Shown: positions 10,472 through 21,031, numbered from the stretch's first letter. The stretch: DNA of 64,000 nt from Boseongicola sp. SB0665_bin_10 (GCA_009838075.1 VXSG01000044.1:26545-90544), one strand, 5' to 3'. Program-made: numbers and translations. The notes: generated from the letters alone by a model not told the origin.

Positions 10472-10829
10472 GGCTGCCGCCAGGCAAGGAATGGGCGGGC
10501 AGCGTCCTTGGGTGACGCCTCGATGGAGCTCGCGTGGGGGCCAGCCCAGTTCTGGCCCGCCAGCGGCCTGGTGCTCCTGGGCCGGGAGCCTGCCACGGGT
10601 CGGATGGAGAGGCAGTTGCCGAGAAGCCTGGCCGGGAAGCCGTCGCTTTCAGGCAACGAAACGAATGGCGCGACAATCTGGATGAGGGTCTTGATTCGGG
10701 CATTCCTTCGACGTCGATGCCCGTGACCTCTCAGCCCGCGAGCAAGGAGCCGTCCTTGCAGCCCATCACGCCGGGAGCGACGAGAACCCCCCAGCTCAGG
10801 ACGTCGATGAAGCGCCGCGCGATCATGGC
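10472..10829. other. Intergenic region between flotillin and first HicAB
   Basis: No convincing gene. Short open frames exist on both strands but none has a recognisable fold, a good ribosome site or neighbours it would fit. Three open frames overlap here, which is usual in DNA of this GC content. Remnant DNA from an insertion is possible because the tandem toxin-antitoxin copies begin immediately after it. Confidence 0.4.
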
Positions 10830-10860
10830 TTGACCCCACACTGTGCCGTGCGCATATATT
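10830..10860 (+). promoter_or_regulatory. Candidate promoter of hicAB copy 1
   Basis: TTGACC (10830-10835) is followed by GCGCATATATT, giving CATATA with a 17-base spacer or TATATT with a 19-base spacer. The same layout is conserved at 11599-11629 in front of the second copy although the DNA between has diverged, which supports a promoter rather than a chance match. Confidence 0.45.
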
Positions 10861-11060
10861 CGCGCATCGCGCGTGAACGCAACAGCCGGAAGATCATCAA
10901 GCGGCTGAAGCGCGACGGTTGGGTCCTTCTCCGCACGAACGGCTCGCACCACGTGTTCGGGAAGGGCGCTCGACGCGTAAGCATCACCCACCCGAGGAAG
11001 GACCTTCCAATCGGAATGGTCCTGGAAATCGAGGAGGCGGCCGGTTGGAAAGGCAGGTAG
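10848..11060 (+). CDS. hicA: HicA-family mRNA interferase toxin, copy 1 (start uncertain)
   Basis: HicA toxins are small dsRBD-fold RNases that cut mRNA in the cell and are held in check by HicB. The core RNSRKIIKRLKRDGW, then TNGSHHVF with the catalytic histidine, and THPRKDLPIGMV are all present, so the domain is complete. The start is a problem: family members begin just before NSRK, where this copy has CGC, and the codon matching the ATG of copy 2 is ATC (10866). The nearest in-frame start is GTG at 10848, inside the candidate promoter. The toxin may therefore be poorly or not translated. HicB copy 1 begins 74 bases downstream. Confidence 0.75.
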   Translation: MRIYSRIARERNSRKIIKRLKRDGWVLLRTNGSHHVFGKGARRVSITHPRKDLPIGMVLEIEEAAGWKGR

Positions 11061-11134
11061 CGGATGCGGAGGGAAACACGGCAGCCGCGGCCTGCAGTCG
11101 CGCTTGCAAGACCGCCACAGAGAGGAAAGAGACG

Positions 11135-11545
11135 ATGACGCATTTCATTGGAGTCGTGGAAAAGGACCCCGGCAGTGCCTACGGCATCTGGTTCCCGGAC
11201 ATTCCAGGTTGTTTTTCGGCGGCGGACGACGAGGAGGACCTCTTTCCGAACGCCTGTCAGGCAATCATTCTTCACCTTGAGGGAGAGGAGATTCCCGAAC
11301 CGAGGAAAATCGCGGAAATTCGGCGCCTTGAAAATGTGCGCCGGGCGCACGCTCGTGGCGCATACCTCATGTCGGTGCCGTTCCTGCGCACCGGGGGACG
11401 CAAGGGGCGCCTCAACGTCACCGGCGACGAGGAAATGATAAGCGCGATTGCCGATGCGGCCCGGCAGCGCGGAATCACTCGCTCGGCATTTCTCATGCAG
11501 GCCGCGCGAAAAGAGATCATGAGCGGCGGCACAGAGGGCCCGTAA
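11135..11545 (+). CDS. hicB: HicB-family antitoxin, copy 1
   Basis: 136-residue antitoxin. The N-terminal HicB fold is evident from HFIGVVEKDP, YGIWFPDIPGCFSAADDEEDL and the following helix with ACQAIILHLEGEEIPEP. The C-terminus (ISAIADAARQRGITRSAFLM) is a ribbon-helix-helix DNA-binding domain for autoregulation of the operon. The ATG at 11135 follows AGAGGAAAGA. It pairs with the upstream HicA; its paralogue at 11805 has the same length and architecture, showing a tandem duplication of the whole pair. Confidence 0.9.
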   Translation: MTHFIGVVEKDPGSAYGIWFPDIPGCFSAADDEEDLFPNACQAIILHLEGEEIPEPRKIAEIRRLENVRRAHARGAYLMSVPFLRTGGRKGRLNVTGDEEMISAIADAARQRGITRSAFLMQAARKEIMSGGTEGP

Positions 11546-11598
11546 GGGACGCCCCGATCAGGCCGCCCATGGAGCACAGTGACGCCGCGAGGCATGGC

Positions 11599-11629
11599 TT
11601 GACCCCATTGCGCAGCAGGCGCATGTATT
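11599..11629 (+). promoter_or_regulatory. Candidate promoter of hicAB copy 2
   Basis: TTGACC (11599-11604) and GCGCATGTATT repeat the arrangement before copy 1 with the same spacing. The downstream ATG at 11635 is only a few bases past the -10 element, so the toxin message would be leaderless or start further downstream. Recognised by conservation between the two copies. Confidence 0.4.
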
Positions 11630-11634
11630 TGTGC

Positions 11635-11808
11635 ATGCCGTTGGAGACCGACAGCCGGATGGTCTTCAAGCGCCTGAAATCCGAAGCCTCGGCTTTCCGT
11701 GGTGCAAAGGGATCCCACCACCAGTTCGAGAAGGGCAAGTTGCGGGTGACCGTCGTGCACCCGCGCAAGGACATGTCGATCGGCACGGCCAGAAAGAGGG
11801 AACGATGA
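11635..11808 (+). CDS. HicA-family toxin, copy 2 (degenerate and truncated)
   Basis: Paralogue of the HicA at 10848. It keeps DSRMVFKRLKSE, KGSHHQFEKG with the catalytic histidine, and HPRKDMSIGT. It has lost the conserved Gly-Trp after the first helix (SEASAF where copy 1 has RDGWVL) and the last strand and helix: it ends ARKRER where copy 1 has ten further residues. ATG 11635 lines up with the normal family start; ATG 11623 and 11569 also lie in frame. The stop overlaps the antitoxin start (ATGA at 11805-11808). It is likely a weakened or inactive toxin. Confidence 0.7.
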   Translation: MPLETDSRMVFKRLKSEASAFRGAKGSHHQFEKGKLRVTVVHPRKDMSIGTARKRER

Positions 11809-12215
11809 CACGATTTGTGGGTGTGGCGAACAAGCAGCCGGAGACCGCCTGGGGAATCTGGTTTCCGGACGTCCCGGGATGCACGTCCGCAGCGGACAGC
11901 TTGGACGATCTCTTTCCGAACGCCTGCTTGGCGCTCGAGTTCCATCTCGAAGGCGCGGACGTTCCGGTTCCGCGCACCGCCGAGGAGATCATGAAGTTCC
12001 AGGACGTTCGCGATGACCTTGCCGGTGGCGCGGTCCTGTTGATGGTGCCGCCCCTGCGCGCCGAAAGCCGCAAGGTCAGGATGAACGTGACCGGCAACGC
12101 ATACCTGGTCGGCGCGATCGACGACGCGGCGCGGCTGCGAGGGAGCACCCGCTCGGCGCTTCTCATGCAGGCCGCTCGCAGGGAGATCATGGGCGGAGGC
12201 GCGGCGGCCGTGTAG
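11805..12215 (+). CDS. hicB: HicB-family antitoxin, copy 2
   Basis: 136 residues, same layout as copy 1: FVGVANKQPETAWGIWFPDVPGCTSAADS, then LFPNACLALEFHLEG, and a C-terminal ribbon-helix-helix (VGAIDDAARLRGSTRSALLM). It is translationally coupled to HicA copy 2 by an ATGA overlap. The antitoxin is intact while its toxin partner is shortened, a pattern expected when an orphaned antitoxin persists or silences the neighbouring copy. Cross-neutralisation of copy 1 is possible but not shown. Confidence 0.88.
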   Translation: MTRFVGVANKQPETAWGIWFPDVPGCTSAADSLDDLFPNACLALEFHLEGADVPVPRTAEEIMKFQDVRDDLAGGAVLLMVPPLRAESRKVRMNVTGNAYLVGAIDDAARLRGSTRSALLMQAARREIMGGGAAAV

Positions 12216-12243
12216 GCGTCAGCCGCAAGCATCCCGGCGCCTG

Positions 12244-12673
12244 TCAATCCAGCACACTCGAGTCCGTCTCCTCTTCTCCTTCCGACTTGCTTTCGTCCCA
12301 ATTCTGGATGGCCCGAAAGGCGATGACAGCACGGGGAAGGAACCAGACACCTTCCCAGAGCCATTGCGTTCCGGGCAGCGGCTGGCGCTTCGAGCGATGG
12401 AAGCCGGCCAACCCGCCAGGTGAGCACGGCGAAGTCGGTGACGGTCATCTCCGGCGGCACTCCAAGGCCCTTGAATCCGTGCTGTGCGGCGAGGGCGCGC
12501 GGTGCCGTAACGTCTTCCAAGGTGACATGCGGGATGGCCGGGTCGACCGCACTGTCGCAGGTCGGGAAGGACAGGTCCTGAACCCGGAACGCGGCAATCG
12601 TGTCAAAGGCGAGGTACACGCGCAGGTCGGCGCCCTCGTCAAGGCGGCGGTCCTCGATGCGGTCGTCCATCAT
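12244..12673 (-). pseudogene. Frame-disrupted gene of unknown function
   Basis: The minus strand here shows coding-like codon use (G or C at most third positions) but no single frame covers it. From ATG 12673 one frame gives DDRIEDRRLDEGADLRVYLAF ... VTDFAVLTW, where the coding signal then moves to the next frame at about 12415 and gives LPGTQWLWEGVWFLPRAVIAF and an acidic tail ending in SSVLD at the TGA 12244-12246. A third fragment (LTERDGALHGRV) in another frame lies just upstream, near 12740. I do not recognise the family. It follows the potassium channel gene on the same strand. A frameshifted pseudogene or sequencing errors would both explain it. Confidence 0.4.
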
Positions 12674-12780
12674 CGAGATCAAGAATCCCCAATTCTGCCT
12701 CAGCCGCGCCGCGCGCAATCCGGCGTGACCCTTCCGTGCAGCGCACCGTCTCTCTCCGTCAGATTGCAGGCGATACCAGA

Positions 12781-13299
12781 TCACTTCCGGCTTCGCTGTT
12801 TGAGCCGGGTGCCACGAATGGTCTCGACGAGAATTGCCGTGAGCAGGCCGAACAGCAAAAGCCCGTTGGCTGCCGCAATCCCGCCAAGCAGCCGCCATTC
12901 CGCGGGCAGCAGGATGTCACCGAATCCGAGCGTCGTGAACGACACAAGCGCGAAGTAGACCGACTCCTCGACGTTCGCGAAGACACCCAGACGATGGAAT
13001 GCCACGGCCCAGAACATGACCGCGACAGCAATCATGCAGAGCGTCCACAGCAGCGCAAGAACGAGAATCGCGATGAGCCGTGGCCCATGAGTCGGCCCGG
13101 TCGACCAGGCTTGCAGGCGAAGCAGCAGGGCCTCCAGCGCCCACCATGACAGTGCGACCACGAGAACGGTCGCGAGAGTCAGCACCGCGCCGAGCGCGAG
13201 TTGGACAAGCATGGTCCCGAGCCTTTCCTGAACGGAAGATGCCGTCAACTGGTCAAACGCGGTTGAATCCGGCGCAAGGGCGAATAGCGTCATGAACAT
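12781..13299 (-). CDS. Two-pore-helix potassium channel family protein
   Basis: 172-residue membrane protein with a pore motif. Hydrophobic spans lie at about 28-60, 75-100 and 140-160; between the last two is a pore helix and the selectivity filter TTLGFGD (residues 122-128), matching the Ion_trans_2 family of small K+ channels. It has no RCK or cyclic-nucleotide domain. The gene is divergent from the cytochrome P450 gene and the two start codons overlap (minus-strand ATG at 13297-13299 or 13291-13293; plus-strand ATG at 13292 or 13298), so each promoter must lie inside the other coding region. Confidence 0.87.
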   Translation of the reverse strand: MFMTLFALAPDSTAFDQLTASSVQERLGTMLVQLALGAVLTLATVLVVALSWWALEALLLRLQAWSTGPTHGPRLIAILVLALLWTLCMIAVAVMFWAVAFHRLGVFANVEESVYFALVSFTTLGFGDILLPAEWRLLGGIAAANGLLLFGLLTAILVETIRGTRLKQRSRK

Positions 13300-14452
13300 G
13301 GCAAGGGCACCGAAATTCCATATCGATCTCGCGAGCTTTGCGTCGGATCCCTACCCGGCTCTTGCCAGGATGCGAAAGGAGGCACCGATCGCGCATGTTC
13401 CCGAACTGGACGCTGTCCTGTTCACGCGGCGCGACGACATCCATCGCCATGAGAAGCGGGTGGACGTCCTGTCGTCCGACCAGCCAGGCGGCCTGATGAC
13501 TGTCCTCATGGGGCAGAACATGATGCGCAAGGACGGCGAAGCACACATGCAGGAGCGCCGTGCGCTGTTTCCCACGTTCAGTCCGCGCACCGTCGCCGAT
13601 CACTGGAAACCGAAATTCGAGGCGGCAGCGACATGCATCCTCGAAGGGATCCGGCCGCGCGGGCGCTGTGATCTTGTCAGAGACTTCGCATTGCCGGTCT
13701 CGGCGGAGGCTCTGAAGGCCATCACCGGCCTCGCCTCGATGACCGTCGAGGAAATGGACGGCAGTTCCCAAGGGATGATCGACGGATGCGCCAACTATGC
13801 CGGGGACGCCGATGTCGAGGCCCGGTGCCATGCGGCCACGGCCCTGATCGACAGCCACATCGATCGGCAGCTGGACGCCCCTCCCGAAATGTCGGCGCTT
13901 GCAGTTCAGCTCGAGGCGGGGCTGCCGATGGAAAGTGTCCGGGCGAACGTGAAACTGGTGATTTCCGGTGGCCAGAACGAGCCGAGAGACGCTATTGCAG
14001 GAACCGCCTGGGCACTTCTCGACCATCCGGACCAGCTGGAACTCGTGCGGAGCGGCGCCGCGACCTGGCAGATGGCCTTCTTCGAATACGCGCGCCTGCA
14101 CAGCCCGATCGGCATGTCGCCACGGCGGGTTGCGCGGCGCGACGAGATCAACGGCATCGTGCTTGAGGCGGAGACGCGGGCGTTCCTGATGTTCTCCTCC
14201 GCCGGCAGGGATGAGGCGCATTTCGATCGGGTCGACGCCTTCGACATCATGCGCGACACGTCCGCTGCCATTCCCTTTGGCGCGGGTCCGCATTTCTGCG
14301 CGGGTGCGGCCGCGTCGCGTTGCCTGATCTCGGAAGTTGCATTGCCGATGCTCTTTGACTCGCTGCCGGGACTCAGGCTGGCCGGAAATGTCAATTTGGT
14401 CGGCTGGGCTTTCCGAGGGCCTGTTGCGGTGCCTGTGGCCTGGGACGCCTGA
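13292..14452 (+). CDS. Cytochrome P450
   Basis: 386-residue soluble bacterial P450, a heme monooxygenase needing an external ferredoxin and reductase, not seen nearby. The heme loop [14 protein letters not shown] carries the cysteine ligand, the K-helix motif is EYAR, and the meander and N-terminal region ([20 protein letters not shown]) are normal. The I-helix, which usually has (A/G)Gx(D/E)T, reads [11 protein letters not shown], so the usual acid-alcohol pair is replaced. The substrate is unknown. Start ATG 13292 or 13298, overlapping the start of the divergent channel gene. Confidence 0.92.
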   Translation: MNMARAPKFHIDLASFASDPYPALARMRKEAPIAHVPELDAVLFTRRDDIHRHEKRVDVLSSDQPGGLMTVLMGQNMMRKDGEAHMQERRALFPTFSPRTVADHWKPKFEAAATCILEGIRPRGRCDLVRDFALPVSAEALKAITGLASMTVEEMDGSSQGMIDGCANYAGDADVEARCHAATALIDSHIDRQLDAPPEMSALAVQLEAGLPMESVRANVKLVISGGQNEPRDAIAGTAWALLDHPDQLELVRSGAATWQMAFFEYARLHSPIGMSPRRVARRDEINGIVLEAETRAFLMFSSAGRDEAHFDRVDAFDIMRDTSAAIPFGAGPHFCAGAAASRCLISEVALPMLFDSLPGLRLAGNVNLVGWAFRGPVAVPVAWDA

Positions 14453-14499
14453 CGCGGATTCTGGACAGGGCCGACCGGACCCACTATCCCGGTCCGGCC

Positions 14500-14973
14500 A
14501 TGGCAAAGCCGACGGACAACCCGAACTACAAGGTGATCGCGGAGAACCGTCGCGCGCGCCGTGACTACGCGATCGAGAGCGACATCGAATGCGGCATCAT
14601 GCTCATGGGATCCGAGGTCAAGTCGCTTCGCACCGGACAGTCGAACATCGCCGAGAGCTACGCTGCGGTCGAGAACGGGGAGCTCTGGCTGGTCAATGCG
14701 TATATCGCGCCGTACGAGCAGGCCATGTTCGGCCATGAGGACCGCCGCAGGCGAAAGCTCCTTGTCTCAAGAAAGGAACTGGCGGGTCTCTGGAACGCGA
14801 ACCGGCGCAAGGGCATGACGCTCGTTCCCCTGGTCATGTACTTCAACCACAAGGGCATCGCGAAGATCAAGCTCGGCCTGGGCCGGGGCAGGAAGCAGCA
14901 CGACAAACGCGAGACCGAAGCCAAGCGCGACTGGAACCTCCGGAAGCGGAGATTGCTCAAGGAGCACGGTTGA
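14500..14973 (+). CDS. smpB: SsrA-binding protein
   Basis: SmpB carries tmRNA to stalled ribosomes for trans-translation. The 157-residue length is normal. Diagnostic stretches are [12 protein letters not shown], EAGIxLxGxEVKSLR seen here as [31 protein letters not shown], and the basic tail [20 protein letters not shown] that reads into the ribosomal mRNA channel. It sits 47 bases after the P450 gene and its own promoter probably lies within the P450 3' end. The ssrA gene itself is not in the window. Confidence 0.97.
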   Translation: MAKPTDNPNYKVIAENRRARRDYAIESDIECGIMLMGSEVKSLRTGQSNIAESYAAVENGELWLVNAYIAPYEQAMFGHEDRRRRKLLVSRKELAGLWNANRRKGMTLVPLVMYFNHKGIAKIKLGLGRGRKQHDKRETEAKRDWNLRKRRLLKEHG

Positions 14974-15001
14974 TGCAAAAGGGGCAGCCCGTGCAACCGG
15001 C

Positions 15002-15997
15002 CTAGTCGAAGAGGCCCCCAACCTTGCCCAGCAGCCTGAACGCCCGCGCAGTTCTCGTGTCCGCCAGCGCGGCAATTTCCTTGTTGGAAAGATGGTCGCT
15101 CATCTCGGAGAACGTCTTGTCGAAGTTGCGCAGAAAGTGCTCCGCGGCATCCCGGAAGATCGAATCCTGTTTCATTCGCCCGCCAACGAGATCCAGGCAC
15201 TCGCGATCAAGGTCCTTGCCAAGTTCCGCGATCTCGTTTCCGCGCCCGCCCTTGGCGTATTTTCGCCACGTCTCCGGCTGCGTGCGACCCGCGGCCAGGT
15301 CATCCATGTACAACGCATCACGGCTGAACAGCGTCAGGATGTCTTCGCTGGCGCGGATCAGGCCGCCAATTGTCTGGTCCCTGAGGCCCCGCCTGTACGC
15401 CGCCATCCCCTTCATGTCCTCGGCAGTGTCAGGAAAATTCATGGCCTGAATGAGCTCCGCAACGGTCAGTGGCTTGCCCTCTTCCTGCTCGAGCGTCGCG
15501 TGTTCCGGCTCCTGCCGCCGGAAGATCGCGGGCTTCCCCGCTTCCGATCTCGTCATGCCTTCCGCCTCGAGAATCCACGCCAGGGTTGCCTCGAGACGCT
15601 CCTGGCCGTCGGCGAGCTCGCCGATCCTTCGCTGGATGCCGGGATCAGCCGTCTCCTCTCGCCTGGCTTGGCTGGCCTGGGCCTCACGCATTGATCTCGC
15701 GGCATGAATGAGCCGCTCGATCTGCCCGCGCGAAACGCGCGCGTTCCTCAACGTGAACGCGATGATCCAGATCATTGCCGCCGGCAGCCCCGCGACCACG
15801 GCAAGAACGACATGGAGGAGCGGAACCTGAAAGACGCTTGCGAGAGATTCCGCGGACCACAAGAGCACCGCACACAGCACGACCCAGAGGACCGTGGCCA
15901 GGATTGCCGTCATGGTCTCAATGCCGAGCCAGGGTTCAGGCAATATGCCTGAATGGCGTTCAGGAACATTTGCGGATTGAATTGGCGCGTCGGGCAT
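15002..15997 (-). CDS. Hypothetical membrane protein with coiled-coil and C-terminal helical domain
   Basis: 331 residues, function not recognised. Two adjacent membrane spans lie at about residues 28-52 and 57-82 (TAILATVLWVVLCAVLLW; LHVVLAVVAGLPAAMIWIIA), followed by a charged helical linker likely to be coiled coil (QIERLIHAARSMREAQAS ... RIGELADGQERLEA) and a soluble C-terminal domain of mixed helices. The coding bias is good and it lies four bases downstream of greA on the same strand, so greA and this gene are probably cotranscribed. Start ATG 15997; an internal ATG at 15913 directly before the first span is an alternative. Confidence 0.7.
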   Translation of the reverse strand: MPDAPIQSANVPERHSGILPEPWLGIETMTAILATVLWVVLCAVLLWSAESLASVFQVPLLHVVLAVVAGLPAAMIWIIAFTLRNARVSRGQIERLIHAARSMREAQASQARREETADPGIQRRIGELADGQERLEATLAWILEAEGMTRSEAGKPAIFRRQEPEHATLEQEEGKPLTVAELIQAMNFPDTAEDMKGMAAYRRGLRDQTIGGLIRASEDILTLFSRDALYMDDLAAGRTQPETWRKYAKGGRGNEIAELGKDLDRECLDLVGGRMKQDSIFRDAAEHFLRNFDKTFSEMSDHLSNKEIAALADTRTARAFRLLGKVGGLFD

Positions 15998-16001
15998 CGG
16001 C

Positions 16002-16472
16002 TCAGACGAATTCGATCTTGAGGATTTCGTATCTCTTCTTGCCGCCCGGCGTGTTCACTTCGACGCTGTCGCCCTCGTCCTTGCCAATGAGGGCGCGTGC
16101 TAGCGGCGACCTGAGATTGAGGCGTCCGCTTTCGATATCGGCCTCCGGTTCGCCGACGATCTGGTAGGATCTTTCCTCCTCCGTAGCCTCGTCGAACAAC
16201 ATGACCGTGGCCCCGAACTTCACCGAGCCCGAGAGCGAGGCCGGATCGATCACGGCCGCCAGTGACAAGACCGCTTCCAGCTCCTTCACCCTGCCCTCAA
16301 TGAAGCTTTGCCGCTCGCGCGCCGCATGGTATTCCGCGTTTTCGCTCAGGTCGCCGTGCTCACGCGCTTCGGCGATCGCGCGGATGACTTTCGGGCGTTC
16401 GACGCTCTTCAGCCGCTTCAATTCGTCGTTCAGCGCGACGTGTCCCGCGCGGGTCAGCGGTATCTTGTCCAT
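16002..16472 (-). CDS. greA: Transcription elongation factor GreA
   Basis: GreA rescues backtracked RNA polymerase by promoting transcript cleavage through the secondary channel. The 156-residue protein has the N-terminal coiled coil with [20 protein letters not shown], whose acidic loop residues act at the active site, and the C-terminal FKBP-like domain ending in LKIEF. The start ATG 16472 ([10 protein letters not shown]) is preferred over TTG at 16499 because it matches the family start. It is followed by the membrane protein gene with a four-base gap. Confidence 0.96.
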   Translation of the reverse strand: MDKIPLTRAGHVALNDELKRLKSVERPKVIRAIAEAREHGDLSENAEYHAARERQSFIEGRVKELEAVLSLAAVIDPASLSGSVKFGATVMLFDEATEEERSYQIVGEPEADIESGRLNLRSPLARALIGKDEGDSVEVNTPGGKKRYEILKIEFV

Positions 16473-16626
16473 GGCGCCCACGTTAGCTTGTTTCGCCAAC
16501 CCGTTCTAGCAAACCGGTGGCCCCGGGTCGAGCGGATGTCCTCGCAAGGGTTGCGCCCGAGCACCCGATTGACCGCGAGGCGAGGGATCAATAGGCATGG
16601 CCATACCAAACCCGGAAAAAGGAAAC

Positions 16627-18279
<1,653 letters not shown>

Positions 18280-18426
18280 CGGAAGGGCCTGCGAAACGGT
18301 GTGCCCGAATGTCGACGCGCGTGACCAGCCGCAGGACATGCCGGTTTTCCTGCCGTCGATGAGGCACGGGATTGCGAAGGCGTCTGCCGCACCTTAGGTT
18401 GCACAACGCGAAATCAGGAATCAGCA

Positions 18427-20148
18427 ATGCGTCTCGCCATCTTGACCCCGTTCCTTTTCCTGTCTGTCGGCACGTGGCATGCAACGGCCGACGTGGTTGC
18501 CGATGCAGGAAGCTACCTGGCCGGCCGGTCGGCCTTCAGGGCAAACGACTACGGCGCGGCCGTGGAGCATTTCTCCGAAGCCTTGGCCAGCGACCCGGCC
18601 AATCTTGCGCTTCTCGAAAGCACGGGCGCCGCGTTCCTGAGCCTTGGCGATCTCGAGAATGCCGCGCTGGTGCTGGAACGCATTGTCGCTGCCGACGAAA
18701 GCAGCCAGGTTGCAAGCCTGGTCCTTGTCGGAAAGGCCGCGCAAGACGAGGATTGGACAGGCCTTCTCGGTGCGCTGGACAATGGTCTCTCGGTCGGGCC
18801 GCTGTTTGACAACCTGTCCAGGCCATGGGCCAACTTTGGCGCAGGCCGCATGGCGGAAGCGCTTGAAGCCTTTGACGAGGTGGCGGAGCACGAGAACGAA
18901 TCCACGCGCATCTTCGGATTCTATCACAAGGCGCTCGCCCTCGCTTCGGCCGGCGACTTCGAGGGGGCGGCGCACATTCTGTCGGGCGACGCCGGCATGG
19001 TGCTTCGCCTTCCCCGGCGTGGAGTCGTGGCTTACGCGGAAGTTCTCAGCCAGCTTGAGCGCAACGCCGATGCACTGGACCTGATCGCGAAGAGCCAGAA
19101 CTCTTCGCTGGGCGATCCCTCCCTGGAAGCCCTGAGTGCCCGTCTCGAAGCGGGCGAGACGATTCCGTTCAACTCCGTTCGCGACGCCAGGGACGGGCTG
19201 GCGGAAGTATACCATTCCATCGCCAGCGCCCTGCGCCAGGAGCCGCAAAAGAGCTACACGCTCCTCTTCGCCAGGATGGCCGCGACGCTGCGTCCCGACC
19301 ACATCGACGCCCTGCTGCTGACGGCGGAACTGCTGGAGCAGCTGGACCAGCACGATCTCGCCACCGAGGTCTATGACATGGTTCCGCGAGACCATCCGGA
19401 GTTCCACGCCGCCGAGATGGGACGTGCCGAAGCGCTCCGCCAGTCAGGGCAGGAGGGTGCGGCCATCGAGGTGCTGCAGCAGCTCACCGAGAGTCACGGC
19501 CACCTGTTGCAGGTCCACGTCGCGCTCGCGGACCTGCTCCGCGAGCTTGAGAGGTACGAGGAATCAAGGGCACCTTACGACAACGCCCTTTCGATGATCA
19601 GCGAGCCGATGGAGCAACACTGGATCATCTACTTCACCAGGGGCATTGCACATGAGCGTACCGGCCAGTGGGACCTGGCCGAGGCGGACTTCCGCAAGGC
19701 GCTCGAACTCAAGCCGGACCAGCCGACTGTCCTGAACTATCTGGGCTATTCGCTGCTGGAACTGCAGACCGACCTTGAGGAAGCGCTTGCCCTGATTGAA
19801 CGCGCGGTCGAGCAGCGCCCGGATGCCGGACATATCATCGACTCGCTCGGCTGGGGCCTCTACCGCCTTGGCCGGTACGCGGAAGCGGTCCCGCACATGG
19901 AGCGTGCAGCCGAGCACTTGCCGATCGATCCAGTCGTCAATGATCACCTCGGCGACGTGTACTGGGCTGTCGGACGTCATCGCGAAGCCGAATTCCAGTG
20001 GCATCGAGCCCTGTCGTTCATAACCGACGAAACGGACCAGGCCGACGTCGACCCGGACCGCATCCGCCGCAAGCTTGAAGTCGGCCTCGACGCCGTCCTG
20101 GCTGAAGAGGGCGCCCCTCCGCTGAACGTGGCGAATGACGGCGGTTGA
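18427..20148 (+). CDS. Tetratricopeptide repeat protein, exported
   Basis: 573 residues with a signal peptide (MRLAILTPFLFLSVGTWHAT) and TPR repeats along its length. Clear repeats include AFRANDYGAAVEHFSEALAS near residue 40, and a C-terminal block of three from about 400 to 540 (AHERTGQWDLAEADFRKALE, LGYSLLELQ, LGRYAEAVPHMERAAEHLP). Such proteins are periplasmic or membrane-attached protein-interaction scaffolds common in alphaproteobacteria. The stop overlaps the ispE start by 14 bases, so the two are coupled. No enzyme domain is visible. Confidence 0.9.
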   Translation: MRLAILTPFLFLSVGTWHATADVVADAGSYLAGRSAFRANDYGAAVEHFSEALASDPANLALLESTGAAFLSLGDLENAALVLERIVAADESSQVASLVLVGKAAQDEDWTGLLGALDNGLSVGPLFDNLSRPWANFGAGRMAEALEAFDEVAEHENESTRIFGFYHKALALASAGDFEGAAHILSGDAGMVLRLPRRGVVAYAEVLSQLERNADALDLIAKSQNSSLGDPSLEALSARLEAGETIPFNSVRDARDGLAEVYHSIASALRQEPQKSYTLLFARMAATLRPDHIDALLLTAELLEQLDQHDLATEVYDMVPRDHPEFHAAEMGRAEALRQSGQEGAAIEVLQQLTESHGHLLQVHVALADLLRELERYEESRAPYDNALSMISEPMEQHWIIYFTRGIAHERTGQWDLAEADFRKALELKPDQPTVLNYLGYSLLELQTDLEEALALIERAVEQRPDAGHIIDSLGWGLYRLGRYAEAVPHMERAAEHLPIDPVVNDHLGDVYWAVGRHREAEFQWHRALSFITDETDQADVDPDRIRRKLEVGLDAVLAEEGAPPLNVANDGG

Positions 20149-21010
20149 AGTCGCCGCACCGGCCAAGGTCAACCTGGCGCTCCACGTTACCGGACAGCGG
20201 AAGGACGGCTATCACCTGATCGATTCGCTGGTTGCGTTCGCCCCGGTCCACGACCGCCTTGTCATCAAGAGCGGACCCTCGCTGGAACTGGAAGTGACGG
20301 GGGCGGAATCGGACATGGTTCCATCCGGAAAGCAAAACCTTGCGCTGAAGGCGGCCGCTCTCGTGCAGGGCGGCGCGGGTTCATCCGTGCTGCTCGAAAA
20401 GCGCCTGCCGGTTGCGGCGGGTGTCGGCGGAGGGTCCGCGGATGCGGCCGCAGTGCTCAGGGGACTTGCGGCGCACCACGAAGACCCGCCCGCCCTTGCA
20501 CGGAGCGCCCTCGCACTCGGCGCAGACGTTCCAATGTGCCTTGCATGCAGGCCCTGCCGCGTGGGCGGTATCGGCGAGAAGATCAAGTACATCGATCTTC
20601 CGTCGATTCCTGCCGTCCTGGTCAACCCGCGAACCCCCGTGTCGACTGCCAGGGTCTTCGCCAGACTGGCACGGCGGGACAACGTGCAAATGTCCGGCGG
20701 CCCGCCACCTGCCCGGGACATGCCGGACGTAATTGAATGGCTTTCGGAACAGCGCAACGATCTGGAACCGGCGGCCCTGGAAGAGGCACCGGTGATTGCC
20801 GACGTGCTCGCGTTGCTGCGCACGAGCCCGGGATGCGGACTGGCCCGCGTGTCAGGATCGGGCGCGACATGCTTTGGGCTCTTTGATGACGAAGGGCCTG
20901 CACGCGAGGCGGAAGCCCGGATTGCGGCGCTCCATCCCGATTGGTGGCTCGCGTCCGGACGGCTCGGCGACCAGTCCGAACTGGCCTCGCCGCGCGCCTG
21001 TCCGGGTTGA
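20135..21010 (+). CDS. ispE: 4-diphosphocytidyl-2-C-methyl-D-erythritol kinase
   Basis: IspE phosphorylates CDP-methylerythritol in the non-mevalonate isoprenoid pathway. The 291-residue GHMP kinase shows the N-terminal AKVNLALHVTGQRKDGYHL, the ATP-binding loop LPVAAGVGGGSADAAAVLRG and the C-terminal motif ARVSGSGATCFGLF. The ATG at 20135 lies inside the end of the TPR gene. Downstream and convergent is a polyprenyl diphosphate synthase gene that would use the isoprenoid units made here. Confidence 0.96.
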   Translation: MTAVEVAAPAKVNLALHVTGQRKDGYHLIDSLVAFAPVHDRLVIKSGPSLELEVTGAESDMVPSGKQNLALKAAALVQGGAGSSVLLEKRLPVAAGVGGGSADAAAVLRGLAAHHEDPPALARSALALGADVPMCLACRPCRVGGIGEKIKYIDLPSIPAVLVNPRTPVSTARVFARLARRDNVQMSGGPPPARDMPDVIEWLSEQRNDLEPAALEEAPVIADVLALLRTSPGCGLARVSGSGATCFGLFDDEGPAREAEARIAALHPDWWLASGRLGDQSELASPRACPG

Positions 21011-21031
21011 GGCTCCGGGACTTCCGGTCTT

